From contig JAJKFJ010021810.1 of assembly GCA_027382625.1 (NCBI GenBank), positions 124,001-188,000 of the forward strand: a stretch of DNA of 64,000 nt, read 5' to 3'. Position 1 is the stretch's first letter, and each line of letters begins with the position of its first letter. Below the pieces are notes generated by a model that ran no database searches, was not told the DNA's origin, and worked only from the letters and a program-made list of their open reading frames with translations. Both the position numbers and the translations under genes were made by a program. This DNA is from Tetmemena sp. SeJ-2015. Taxonomy: Eukaryota; Ciliophora; Spirotrichea; Sporadotrichida; Oxytrichidae. Below are positions 48,701-59,400 of this stretch, one piece after another.

Positions 48701-49615
48701 ATCAGAGACCTCTCTCACAAGTTAAGATAACAAACAACCACAACAGTGTTAATATAAAGAAATCTGAAAAAGAGGTTATGACAAACGTTTCACTTTTATT
48801 CAATCCATTTAAGAGCTGCAACATTGACAATTCTTCTCACTATAGAACCAACCAAAGCTAAAACAGAAGTTTTTAACAGTCTAATAAAAGTAGATCATCA
48901 AGATCGAGATCATAGCATGATAAAAGTGAAAAAAGTTTTGGCATAGAATAAATCTCTCATCATAATCATCATTCTTCTCACCCTGACAGATCTAGATCGA
49001 AGTCTTCTCAATCCCAATCTAGACATCACAATAAATCCTCTTATTAGAGCACCTCTACAAAAGTATTCAAGCCCAAAGAAAGTATACAATCTTCCCCACT
49101 CACTACCAGCAAGCTTGAGATGACTAATAGAGATCACAAACAATCAGAGAAGATATATCATCAAGATCCAAGGGTGAATCTTTAAAGTCCTTCTTAAGCA
49201 TCTGGCTATTCAACCAAGAAGCCAGTTTCACCTTTCAAGGATCAACTTGACCTCTATATTAAATCTCAGTAGAGTGGAGCTGAGAGCTACAACTCTTTGT
49301 AATCCTCTAAGCGAGATTCATAGTTCACTCTCAGCTAGTTCAATACTATGTAATTTATCAAAATTTAAAGAAATTTAGTTTGAAATAATTTAAATGTACA
49401 ATCCTAAGACTTCTAACATTTTGAAGATTGAGGAGGATAACAGAGATAAGTATTTGAGGACTGATCAGGATAATAAGTCATCCAATAAAAATAGAGATAA
49501 AAGTAGCAAAGAAAGAAATTTTGAAAGCCAATCTTCAGTGACTGAGCTCATAAAGAAAAGCCAAAATGATTGGCTCAAAATTGACTCATATCTCAAGTCC
49601 AAAAATTTAAAGTGA
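42703..49615 (+). CDS. Very long C2-like / A9-like / coiled-coil protein with Cys-His C-terminus (possibly two genes)
   Basis: Start MDEIISERIAEALQFHQARD. The first 150 residues (FDITLDKLNQLKTATKLPVK; QIVILVDSRVRNLNSIGNEK) resemble an N-terminal C2-type domain. A block around 43.5-43.7 kb (LPVPLHCTWYNVSPLNNEFQ; SCYQPSIDDVGSRICVHAIP) resembles the A9-type repeats of AIR9-like proteins. A Gln/Glu-rich linker follows, then a coiled coil through 45-48 kb (EILENEINNMSIGYEKRDDA; EERERELEAQISQFTKQRD). From about 48.25 kb there is a Cys/His cluster (CLRCGLNDKISKDKCEYHP through WHKCQQQCD) and a Ser/His-rich tail. Many IESs, few resolved. No in-frame TGA separates coiled coil from Cys-His part, but a second gene could start at MVKHQEDLNNQ (about 48250). 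The end is joined by pointer ATGTA to the last TGA at 49613-49615. Confidence 0.6.
49348..49393 (+). other. IES, 46 bp, pointer ATGTA
   Basis: Joins SQFNTM to YNPKTSNILKIEED near the end of the long C2-like/Cys-His gene. The downstream ATG is therefore internal, not a start. Confidence 0.8.
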
Positions 49616-49697
49616 ATCAAGCAAACATAAAATCGTTTAAGGATAATTTCAATTATTTCCAATTAAGTATTTAAATTCATCTTTTTCAATTTCAGAA

Positions 49698-50609
49698 TCA
49701 TTTGTTAATAAGATTTAGTTTAACATGCTTGATACTTTCATCAATATCGCCAATCAAGATTTTTAGTTTCTCCCACATTTCAAGTGTCAACGAGATACCC
49801 TTCTTTCCATAATTCAATGTTCCATTAGATTCATACATTTCCCTAAGATCCACAAAGACTTGCTTCTTAAAACATTTTACAATCACTTTCTTCTTTCCTG
49901 CTAAATCGAAACGCAAACTCCCATCTTTTTCATCTATTACTGGCTCTTCGACTATTGGCACGAATCTTTATCTTTATTCCTAAGATTTTGATTGATTCTA
50001 TTAATTAGGGATACAATTACATTTCTAACAGAGAGCATCTTTGTTAGATGTCTCCTCTGGATTAGACTTGGAGTTGTTTGAATCCTCTTGGCTTGTTTTC
50101 TCATGAGATTTCTTCTTTCATTTTTTATCTTAACTGTCCTAATTTTAAATTTGTTGTTAATGACTGTAGGTCTCATCTTACCTTGGCCTCTTTACCCCTA
50201 TTTTAATTAACTAATCAATTTACTCCTGATTTAATTAAGACTGGTTTTAATTATTATTCAGATTTTCTTGCTTGACTTATGCCTTAGAATGGTTTGCTGA
50301 GATTATTTACTACTAGTTTGTTAAAGACTTTTAATTTAGTCCATTTTATGGAATGCTTATATCAGAGGCCTCACCATACAACTATTTTTTAGCTTGTTCT
50401 AGATTTTGGAGAAAGCGTTGGTTATTAGCTTGCACCACCTCTAGTTTAGTTTACAGGACTTCAGCGGGTAACACCGATTATTGGTTCTTTTAATACTAAA
50501 TAGCAATTTATTGGCTAGGAGCTTAGGCATAGGTTCTATTTGGCATAGGCTGGTTTTATTACTGCTAGTATTGAATGTTTTGAGGGTAGTAAGGGTTCTG
50601 CTGTTGCAT
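49698..50609 (-). CDS. SUB1: PC4/SUB1 transcriptional coactivator
   Basis: PC4 binds single-stranded and melted DNA and aids RNA polymerase II transcription. Seen at the C-terminus: SLRFDLAGKKKVIVKCFKKQ, VFVDLREMYESNGTLNYGKK, GISLTLEMWEKLKILIGDID, the complete PC4 fold, ending KHVKLNLINK before the stop at 49698-49700. Upstream lie a Ser/Asn/Lys-rich linker with CQKCNC and, after a frame change near 50.1 kb (probable IES), a Gln-rich N-terminus MQQQNPYYPQNIQYQQQNQP with a short helical stretch (LQTKLEVVQANNQRFLQNLE). Start chosen at the ATG complementary to 50607-50609. PC4 proteins are commonly near 100-130 residues; the Gln-rich extension is lineage-specific in appearance. Confidence 0.85.
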
Positions 50610-50788
50610 TTTAGCTAAACCTTTTAATAAAGTTTTTATCAAGTCAAATAAAAATTATAGAAGTTAATAAGTTTCTATATTGCAAATATTGAAAGAAAAT
50701 CCCCAAAATTTCGCTATTTTTTGATTTGTCTTCTCTTCTGTTCGTAAACAATTGAATAAATGAAATTATACTTAGCTCATTAAATAAC

Positions 50789-52612
50789 TCATAAAAGTAA
50801 CTTGTGATTTCCAGCGACAGCGAATTAGTAGCCATTCGGCTCTTCTTGATTTATCTAAGGCAACTTGTGCTAAGGGACCTGCTAACTCAAAACTTGCTCA
50901 AATCCATAAGCTTTATTTCCTGTGTTGCTTCTAAATCGAAGAGCTTCTGGTCTTTCCATGTTGCGCTTTACTTGCTCAAGTAAACCATGGTCTATAGAAT
51001 TATTCACTTAAAATAGTTGACTTTCAGCACCTAATTCTTAAAAACTATTAACAAACTACCATTAATAATTGCAGAGTAGTCTTATTAGCCTAAGATCTTC
51101 GAATCATCTAAGAGCTTTGACCATTCATAGAACTTGGATTAGCATAGCCATATCCTTATTGATTTATATATCCGTTTGAACTTCCATTCTGACTAGTATC
51201 AAGAGTATATTTGTTCATCACTGAATTATTTTGGCCCTAAAACATCTTGTTTATGTACTTATCTTAGAGGCCAGTGTAACCCGGAGATTTACTTCCAGGT
51301 ATTTGAGCGTTACCCACCGTTGAGGTATCCATATTTTCGTAAGCTTTTATATCTTTATCGTTAACTCTTCTCTCATGCTCTGTCATTAGCTCACCGTATC
51401 TCTTTTTGACTCTCTATTCCTCTAGCTACTACCCTAAAGATTCAAGGTACTATCTTTACTTCAGTTTAGCCTCTTCTTACTTCTAAAATTCTTCTTGCTA
51501 GTGAGACATCAACTTGTTCTTGACTTCCTCTCCATACTTGGTATTTTCAAAAGTCTCAACTTTTCTTTGCACTTGTTTTTCTTGTAACTACTAGTTTAAG
51601 CCATTCATCTACATCTACTTTGTTTGCAGTAGGTTTCGCTATTGCTGGTCGTATTTTCTCTAATCTTGGGCCTCTCTTTCTTTCATAGCCTTCACATAAG
51701 ATTCTTCATCTCGCTTAGCAAGAGAATTTATATCATTACCAAGATAGTTGTTCAAGCTCTATTACTTAATCTCATTCTGTTCTTGGTACTATAATCAATA
51801 AAATTAAATAAGACTTGTGGAGTTAATTGAAATAGGATTGTCTTGATTCTTCCAACTTCTCAAGTTGCTGAGCATACTCCTTCATTTGAACCTAGTCTTA
51901 CTATTTTATGATACTCTTACTCTACTTTCTTGCATTCTCTTATTAAGACAGCTGTTACAGATATGTGCTTTATTCATTTTGCCGTTTCATCTTTTCAAGC
52001 ATTTGCTATTGTCTTTCCTACTCCTATTACTTAAGAATAGCATCTCTTGTAGCCTCATTATCAGTTCTGATTCTATCCCTTTGATCTTATTCAGCTTTGC
52101 GCTTCTCCAGCAAACTTTGATTTATATTCTCTTGTACATTAGACTTCAGTCTGTTTTTCTTTTGCTCCTCCTCATATATCTTATTCTCGTCTTTCTTTTT
52201 TAAGAAGTCAAGCATTTATTGCTCAGTCATCATATTTTGTCTCTTAGTACCTTGCCTTATCTAGGTTTGTTGCTAAGCCTGCTGATCTAGCTCTATCTTA
52301 TACTGCTACTGTCTTTATCTCATTCTGATTAGATCTTCCTCCTTTCTTCTCTCATCAAGTTCATCTTATCGTTTTAAAACTGCTGCCCACTCGTTAAAGA
52401 CCTCTAAAGCACAATCGTCAGAGTTAAATTGGCTTACATTCTTTAGGCTTGATGGGGAGAGGTCTCTTAATAGGAGACTCATAATTGCTATTGCCGTTTA
52501 GTGATGAAGGATTCTCAGATAAGGTCCCTTAAGCTTTGCTATTCAATAAGTTATAGTTCCCATAGCTATTCCCGCTTCCACCTCTTTATAGATTCCACTA
52601 ATTGCCATTCAT
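50789..52612 (-). CDS. Gln/Glu-rich coiled-coil protein
   Basis: Start MNGNQWNLQRGGSGNSYGNY (ATG complementary to 52610-52612). After a frame change near 52.44 kb the helical body begins: SQFNSDDCALEVFNEWAAVL, then RQDELDERRKEEDLIRMRQR, MLDFLKKKDENKIYEEEQKK, RKAEQDQRDRIRTDNEATRD and MKEYAQQLEKLEESRQSYF. The end is Gly/Asn/Tyr rich (GNAQIPGSKSPGYTGLQDKY) and closes VAGNHKLLL before the stop at 50789-50791. Breaks near 51.8 and 51.03 kb fit IESs. Build resembles cilium- or centrosome-associated coiled-coil proteins, but no specific family is recognised. Confidence 0.65.
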
Positions 52613-52745
52613 ACTAAATAAATTTAAGCACTCAAGTTGATTCCTTACTTTTTATCAGGTGTATTCCTGCTTTCCCCATCAAGAGTCGGCTTAATAGTTT
52701 CTAGAGTAGAATTAGTGTAGTTGCCAGTACTAGGTAGCTCTATTA

Positions 52746-53962
52746 GTGACTTATTTACTTTGTCATTTTCATTTAAACCATAGTCAAACATTTTTGAAGC
52801 GTTTCTTTTATCAAGGACTGAGGCTGAAAGGTCTCTCTTCTGATTTGAAGGCGGTCGATTTGTTTGAGAGTGCTTCAGATTATTGGAAAGTTAAGAATGG
52901 GACTTCAGATGAGATGAGTATTTGTTATTATCTATTTAACCAATACTCTCTTCGAAAATACAAATGAAAATGTAAATCTTAAAATAAAGTTTCTCACTGC
53001 CTTTCTACTGAGCTTGATAATCAGAGGCTTGCAGATTTACAGGAGGCTGCTATCTGAGAGCATTAGTGTTTGAAACTAGTTAAGATCTCACTTAAGAAAT
53101 TAGGAAATTCATCTAACTGTCTTGCTACTAAGGGTTTGCGTTGTAGAAAGATTCAACTTACTAGTTCAATATTCCATCAATTGCGGCCAGATTCTATAAT
53201 TAAGACTCATTAAAGGAGTTACAATAATTAAGGGGGGAGTAAATTTCAACATATGCTATCTTACCTATGTACCAAACGTGTTGATGAGCTCGAATCTAAA
53301 TCTCTCTTTTTTTCTTTAGCTGATAAGGTCTGCTCGTTTCACAGCAGGATTGAACTGCAGATTAACCTGCTCTATCTAATTCTAAATATGCTAGGCGTAG
53401 GGATTATCTGTCATTCGCTGCTGCTCTTAAATAGTACTTGAATTGATATTGAGTTGAGGGAAGTTTATTTGCGCCTAATTTTACTACTGATTTAGCATAG
53501 CATTTTGATTGGTGGGTTTTTAGGAGGAGTAAACGTTTAAAGTGACAGAGCCTGTGATTGGGTTGTGGTTTAGTTGAGGCAACTTTTAGTTTACTAAGGA
53601 TATTGAAGAAGGTTTCTGAACATAAAATTGATATCACAAATTAAAAGGCTTAAGAATTAATTTGAGGACATTAGATTATCTAAAACTCAAGTTGTTATTT
53701 ATGAGAGATGAACCCTATGCTACGTTTTGATTTCCATAAGCAGTGTTCTCTGGTAAAAGTTAACTAAGAGAAGAAATATCGATTTAAGTGGATTCTAAAC
53801 ATTTTCTGTCCTCGAGTGAGCTCTAATCTAGTTGTGGCTTCCAAATAAATTTGCTTAAGAAAGTGAAGGGCTGTGGGCCTGATACTGAATCGAGTAGGGA
53901 TTTTGCAGACTGTAATTAATGGGACTCTGATTTGCCTAAGTCATAGATATCCCAACTCTATT
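52746..53962 (+). other. Orphan stretch with weak coding signal
   Basis: One + frame from 52746 to 53443 is interrupted only by two TGAs, each flanked by direct repeats at a spacing divisible by three (AAAT near 52961, GAG near 53041), as expected for tiny IESs. Pieces read LSSDLKAVDLFESASDYWKV and LCTKRVDELESKSLFFSLAD. A second block at about 53735-53962 reads VDSKHFLSSSELQSS and GCGPDTESSRDFADCNQWDS. No family recognised, no clear start, and TGA-free runs of this length are not rare by chance. The rest of 52613-54246 shows nothing else. Confidence 0.3.
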
Positions 53963-54246
53963 TGTGATTTACGAAGATGGCTGCATTTATTTTTGCTCTT
54001 TATTCCGATTAAAGATTTATTTAACCTAAAATAAATTTTCATTTTTCTCTCTGTACCTCTTTATTTGAATTGTTTATATTTAGGTCGCACCATTTTGTTT
54101 AAATAATCGGTGTTAATAATATGAAATGAGGTTTTACGTGGCCGTGTATTAGGTGTAGTTAATTTTTTAAGGTTAATTTACTCTTATTGTTGTGAGATGG
54201 TCTAGAAATTAATTAGAAAAAGCAATTTGTTAAAATAGAAGCAAAA

Positions 54247-55743
54247 ATGAATACGGCTTAGATGATTCACCGATCGCTAGTCTACAAGGGCACGGCGCAG
54301 AGGTCTCGATACATCGTGTCTGGCTTCAAAAATGACTACATCCCCATGATGATCTTTTCTTACCTCTGGACCACTAGCAGTGCAGCTAAAAGAATTATGA
54401 GTGTTTGCTAAATTTCTATTTTAGGAAAGAATAAGAGAGTTGAACACAAAGGCGATGGAGATAGTGAAGAATGATTATCAGATTGAATACCCGGGCTTAT
54501 TCATAGACATTGAGTAGGCAATACCTCAGCCGCTCAGAGATATCTTTTTCGACGACTACTAAGACTTTAACCTCCAAGAGTACAAAGACGTGCACGTTCA
54601 TGAGATATGCTTCTACTATAATGGAGAGCACCTCAACGGCATAGAAGTTTACTACATCGTGGATGGAAATATACTAAAGTACGCCCTCCATCACAGAGTG
54701 CAAAGACTAGAGGCGCTTGAGAAAAAAGTTAAGAAGCCCTTGAATCCTCTACAGATGCTTCTAAAGCGCCATAATGAAACTGAGGAAGAGGATCAAGTAG
54801 TACAAAAGTTCAACCTTCATTTCTCTAGGATGTTAAATAATTTAGTTTTTTTAAAAAAAAGAAATGGAATTTCAATTTTTAAAGGAAAGGGGGAAAATTT
54901 TTCAGGAAAAAGAGTAAAGGTTTTAAAAAATGGATATAAAATTATCGCTTTCGCAGGAGTTATTCAGTCATTCCTTAATGAGTGCAGAATCTTGAACTTA
55001 ACTTTAAAGAATTATGTTTCGCTTTAAGATTAAAGGATGAATGTTTATCTATTACATCTAAACAGCTTTACGAAGATTGCGAAACTTCAGCAGAGTCATC
55101 TCCTCTCTACAGAGAAGTCATCTAACTAAGATATGAATATTTCAACCCCGTGCGCACAGAGTTCTGGGACCAAGTTAAGCGTATAAAGCTTATCAAACTA
55201 TTCCCAGGCAAGGTGATTGGCAAGGAGAAAGAACACAACCCCAAGTATTTTATAATAGTCCAATGAATTGAATATATTTAACTATCTACAAAATTTTGTG
55301 CTTGGAGGTATTAAAGTAGTCTATGAATTGAAATCAGGAGAAGAGTATGAAAATGGAATCGAAGGCCTGAAATGTTAAAACTTTGATCAAGAGCCAGTAG
55401 TTTTGGAGCTTAGAGATAATGAGTACATCACTTCTATCAAATTTTTAATTTAAGTGGTGGGCCATATATATTTATAATCAATGGGATGGGGAAGGATTAT
55501 GTTTAGGAGCTTAATATGGAGACTAATTTCTACAGAAAGATCAAATAGGGAGCAAAACTAAAGGGGAAAAATTAGGATGATGATTAGAAATAGCAATAAA
55601 GCGGTTTGAATTCCTTAATTAATCCTGGCTAAGGTGGAGGCAGCAATTTCTCGATGGGACTGCCACCTGGTGCTAAAGTGCTAGCATTTGCAGGCTCTGC
55701 TGATGAGTATATTAGATCTATTTATGTGTACTATAAGGTATGA
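54247..55743 (+). CDS. Jacalin/agglutinin-like repeat protein (tentative)
   Basis: Start MNTAQMIHRSLVYKGTAQRS, then a helical N-terminus (IPMMIFSYLWTTSSAAKRIR) that resembles an F-box-like adaptor region of hypotrich proteins. Repeats of a beta-type unit follow: ICFYYNGEHLNGIEVYYIVD; NGYKIIAFAGVIQSFLNEC; YELKSGEEYENGIEGL with LELRDNEYITSIKFLI; AKVLAFAGSADEYIRSIYVY. The alternation of NGI and IxSI strands resembles jacalin-like beta-prism repeats. A 37-bp IES (54389-54425, pointer AAAGAAT) is clear; others near 55.02, 55.27 and 55.45 kb are probable. The ending AAGGTATGA could be a splice donor, so the 3' end may extend. Sugar binding is not shown. Confidence 0.55.
54389..54425 (+). other. IES, 37 bp, pointer AAAGAAT
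   Basis: Seven-base repeat; removal gives TSSAAKRIRELNTKAMEI. The inner GT...AG does not restore the frame, so it is not an intron. Confidence 0.85.
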
Positions 55744-56263
55744 GTGCCTAATAGGTTTCATTGACCATGTCATTTGAAACCAAAGCTAATGTTAAATCAT
55801 AAATATCTTCTCATATATTCAAATCTAAACATCATCAAGCATATTATTTTAGAGCTTGAAGTAATCAAATGAATTTTGTGGTTCCGTAAATTCTTATTTT
55901 TTTAGGAAGTCCCAAAAATAAAGATCAAAGTTTTCTTTAAAATACAATTTGGCTTTTCATTTAAATTTTTCTTTTAAGAACTTTTAAAATCAACCAAATT
56001 TTGTACTATTTCTAAGTTCCCATTTTTGAATTTAAACAATTTTTTTTATTACGGAAATTTATTGCTTTGACTTGAATTATTTTAAATGTTTTTGGTCTTT
56101 CTTAAAATTGTAATAAAACGGGGGAAAATTTTTGCCTTATAAATCCTATATTTAGTTGCTTGCGTCCCCCTTTTGTTTTAAATTGGGATAACTATCATAC
56201 GCACCTTCAATAGTTAATATGAAGTGTTTAAACCCTTTTACCCTTTTGAAAGTGATTCTAAGC
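55744..56263. other. AT-rich convergent spacer
   Basis: Strongly AT-rich, with many T/A homopolymers and no coding frame. Lies between the stop of the beta-repeat gene (+) and the small minus-strand gene. Nothing recognised. Confidence 0.4.
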
Positions 56264-56601
56264 TCAAGGATTACACTCATCTAAGACTTACTTAGGTTCA
56301 ATTTGTGAAATCCAATTTTTTAAGGCCCTCCAAAAGTTCCAGCCATAACCAAAGCCTTTCCTCAATTGATGATAAGTAGATTCCCAGTCCTCTGAACTAA
56401 ACTCAGGGTTTCTAGCTTGACTCAATAGATTATTCCTCAAGATTTTCCTGAAATCTTCCTCTCTAACGTGTCTGTTTACTACCTGAAAGTATTTAAATCT
56501 GAACTTATAGAGGCTTTTAATTTAAATATTGAAATCTGAGCTCATTCTTTTGCCTCACTTACCTTTAAGCAGTCTCTGAGTTGTTTATAAGCTTTGCCCA
56601 T
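56264..56601 (-). CDS. Small conserved-looking protein with one intron, possibly LYR-like
   Basis: Exon 1 reads MGKAYKQLRDCLK; an 80-nt intron (56483-56562, GTAAGT...TTTCAG) is followed by VVNRHVREEDFRKILRNNLL, SSEDWESTYHQLRKGF, WNFWRALKNWISQIEP and the end VLDECNP. The spliced length is 258 nt, 85 residues, frame intact. The helical, basic pattern with YKQLRD near the start and FRKILRNN recalls small mitochondrial LYR-motif assembly factors, but the LYR tripeptide itself is absent, so this is only a suggestion. Its ATG is 49 bp from the ATG of the divergent winged-helix/FHA gene. Confidence 0.6.
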
Positions 56602-56649
56602 TGATTTATTAAATTAGTTTGTAATTATTAATATAATCATCAAGATAAA
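56602..56649. promoter_or_regulatory. 48-bp divergent gap between two ATGs
   Basis: AT-rich (TTATTAAATTAG, TATTAATATAATC) gap between the small LYR-like gene (-) and the winged-helix/FHA gene (+). Too short for two independent promoters of usual size, so expression is likely coupled. Confidence 0.4.
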
Positions 56650-58336
56650 ATGCTTAAATCTAACTAAAAAGGCTTGGTCTTCTTTACCATCAGAGAGACT
56701 ATCTAGTGCTTTCTCAAGAAGGGTCAGCATGGTAACTTCATAGAGGAGACAGACATCTCTAGCTTTGTTCTCAATGAGATTTTCAGAAACAATTTGCCAG
56801 ACACGCTAACTGTGATGGACTCATCTCCAAACGGCTAGGAATCCTCTGGAACCATCCCTCGTACCGCTCTTGACTACAACGTACTCTACACCTTGCTAGA
56901 TGTGCTAGATGCAATTGGGCTTATTCAGCGTAAGGCAGACAGCTAGTGCAACTAGCGCTTTTTAACTTGGTAAGGGTTCAAGCGATTCAGAGAGAAGTAC
57001 AGATCCTTGCACTCAACAATCACCTCTATTCAGAGTGCGCTCAAAGAAAATGGCGCACTTGAGTAGCTATAGTAGAACAAAAAGTTCAGTCTCAAAGATT
57101 ATCTCTCTGTAGAACTTACTTCCAAATTAGAGAGCTAAGAGAGGTTCTAGCAGATGAATTATTTGGAGAAGTTTATGCAAGAACTTATTGGCAGGTTGAT
57201 TTTGTACTCCAATAATGCCATATCTGGTAAAGAACTATAGGATCTAAAAGCAAAGTATGTCACTACCTACAAGGACCCGAGCAACCTTAAAGAAATTGAG
57301 AACAGAAAGCGTGTCTATCAAGTCTTCAAATACTCGTTAATCTACATCGGTCTAATTGAGAAGACCTAAGAGGATAATCCAAATATCAAGCCAGGTTTAA
57401 AGTGGTCGCTAAGTCCATGTTATTCTGAATAACTCTTCCTTGGAGAAGAGTCATTACTCTTAAAGGCTGAGCTGCTTATAGAAGCCGAAAGAAAGGCGAA
57501 GCAAATTATTGAGTAGAGAAAATTGCAAGAGGAAGAAAAGCTTCGAGCTGAAAAGTAGAAGGCACTAGAGGAAAATAAGGAGAGTGGATAAGAGGGGACA
57601 GGAGAGTAGGTTGACGTAGAAATGGATGAGGAAGTTAAAGAGGCCGATTAAAATGATAAGACAAATGAAGAGAAGAAGAGAGAAAGGGAGGAGAATTAAG
57701 TGAAAGCACTTCCAGTCAGGCTTGAAGAGCTAAAGTATTTGGAGAACAGAAAGTAAAACTTTGTTATCGACTTCAAAAAAGAGCCACCCAAATCATCGTC
57801 TTAATGCTTTGAAGTAAGTATTGCATTATGTCTAATTTCATTTTTAGAACAGTGGTTATGCGATGTTTAAAGGGAAGCACTGGCGTTACTTCATGCAGAA
57901 ACTTTACTGCATAATAGGGCGTTCCCCTATTAATTACAAGAAGAAGAACATTGATCTCAAAGTAGTCTGGCACGTTGATGTAGATCTAGGTCATCTAAGA
58001 AAGGTTTCTCGCCAACATGCTCTCATCATTTTTAACTCTGAAAAAGGATAGTAAGCTTTTCTCCCTCTTGAATTATCTCTAATATGTTTTTCCTATAGTT
58101 TTGAAATTAAATGCCTTAGTAAGAAGTATCCACTTTACGTGAATGGAGAGGCTTTCTTTTTCAAAGATCAACCACAGCCACTGTACTCAAGATCTATTGT
58201 GAGCATAAGCAGCGAGAGCTTTTTCTTTTTGCTGCCACCCTAGGATCAGACAAAGGCAATCATCATAAGTAATAATAAGTCGCCAGTCTAACAGCAACTT
58301 CCAGCTGCAAGCTCAAATTAAGTTAAAGCTAATTGA
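56650..58336 (+). CDS. Twin winged-helix (E2F/DP-like) protein with FHA domain
   Basis: Start MLKSNQKGLVFFTIRETIQC. First winged-helix-like block: SFVLNEIFRNNL, RTALDYNVLYTLLDVLDAIG, LIQRKADSQCNQRFLTW, matching the RRxYDVxxVLxxIGLI pattern of E2F/DP DNA-binding domains. Second block: LILYSNNAISGKELQDL and ENRKRVYQVFKYSLIYIGLI. A charged Glu/Lys helix separates them from a C-terminal FHA domain: LYCIIGRSP, VDLGHLRKVSRQHALIIF, FEIKCLSKKYPLYVNGEAFF. Two introns (57814-57847, 34 nt; 58051-58098, 48 nt) are removed, leaving 1605 nt and 534 residues. FHA domains bind phosphothreonine. A nuclear regulator is likely. A winged-helix plus FHA build recalls fork-head proteins, but the helix pattern here is nearer E2F. 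Confidence 0.7.
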
Positions 58337-58442
58337 TAACTTAAATTACAAATCACTAAATTTCTTAAATATTTCTTCATACACTAAAATTTATTACTTT
58401 TCAGTTATCCTTTTTATTTATTGAATAAGTAAATTATTATAA

Positions 58443-59129
58443 ATGAGACGAAATTAAATAAGGAGTCTAATAACAAGCTCTTTGATAATTCTTTCTCTCT
58501 TGTCCTTCACTTCAGCTTAGGATGGTTGCTTGACAGGAGAGGGATACTCTGTGATTAATTTTTATTTATACTTTTTATTAAATCTTCTTCTGTTAATGAA
58601 TTTTAAAGATTAAGACGATTACCTCATCTAGTGCAGAGTTGAGGACTTGCTCAGGATGAGCTCTTAATAAACTACCTAAGATTAAGGATTGGATAAAGAA
58701 TCAAGCAGCATCATCATCATGTTTGTAAATTGCTCTATTTACTTAGCATCGTATCCTTCTCTTAGCGTAAATTACATCGGAGGAGATCCTCGCATTTAGT
58801 TCGAGTCTTATGAAAAAATAGATTGTAAACTATTACCATATTTTATTATCGAATAAACTTCAATATTTTGATTGCTTGAGTTTATGCAAACTAATCCTGA
58901 AACTGGGGAGTTAGAGTAGTACGATCTGTATTTCAATTAAATCATAACAGAACCCATAAGTATAAAAGGTCTCGACTAGGATGGGATAAACGCTTTGCTC
59001 CTTGAAAAAGGAATACTAAGCAGTGAAAATTCTGGTGAAAATGATGGTGGAGATTGGGGAGATATTAGTCTCGGAGGAAGAAGGAGAAGAATGAGCAAAA
59101 AATAGAACTCCAGGTCTGAAGATCTTTGA
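58443..59129 (+). CDS. Secreted or lumenal protein with signal peptide
   Basis: Start MRRNQIRSLITSSLIILSLL followed by SFTSAQDG: a basic n-region, hydrophobic core and small residues before the likely cleavage site. The body is unassigned: VNYIGGDPRIQFESYEKID, then PETGELEQYDLYFNQIITEP and ISIKGLDQDGINALLLEKG, an acidic GENDGGDWGD stretch and a basic GRRRRMSKKQNS tail before TGA 59127-59129. A 15-bp IES (58866-58880, pointer TTT) removes an in-frame TGA. The hydrophobic stretch at 58557-58603 may be another IES, because it sits between two GATTAA copies. Confidence 0.6.
58866..58880 (+). other. IES, 15 bp, pointer TTT
   Basis: Frame-neutral and TGA-bearing; removal joins EQTSIF to MQTNPETGELEQ in the signal-peptide protein. 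Confidence 0.6.
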
Positions 59130-59400
59130 GAATAAATCTTCCTTCATAATTTAGAATGGCTTTAAGAAATTAAGAACTCTCTTTAAACACTCAAAGAATC
59201 AAGAACTATAATGAAGCTTGTGGATTAAAGTAAAGATTCTCAGGTTGAATGAATTTGCTCTTGGGCTTTTTAGTCTTTACTGAGATATTTTAATTTCTAA
59301 AGTTATTCTTGCCAAAAAATAGTAAATTTAAAGCAAGTAGGAATGATATTTTAAATATGCATTCAAGGATATTAAATTAATAATATAGAACAGTTTCGAA

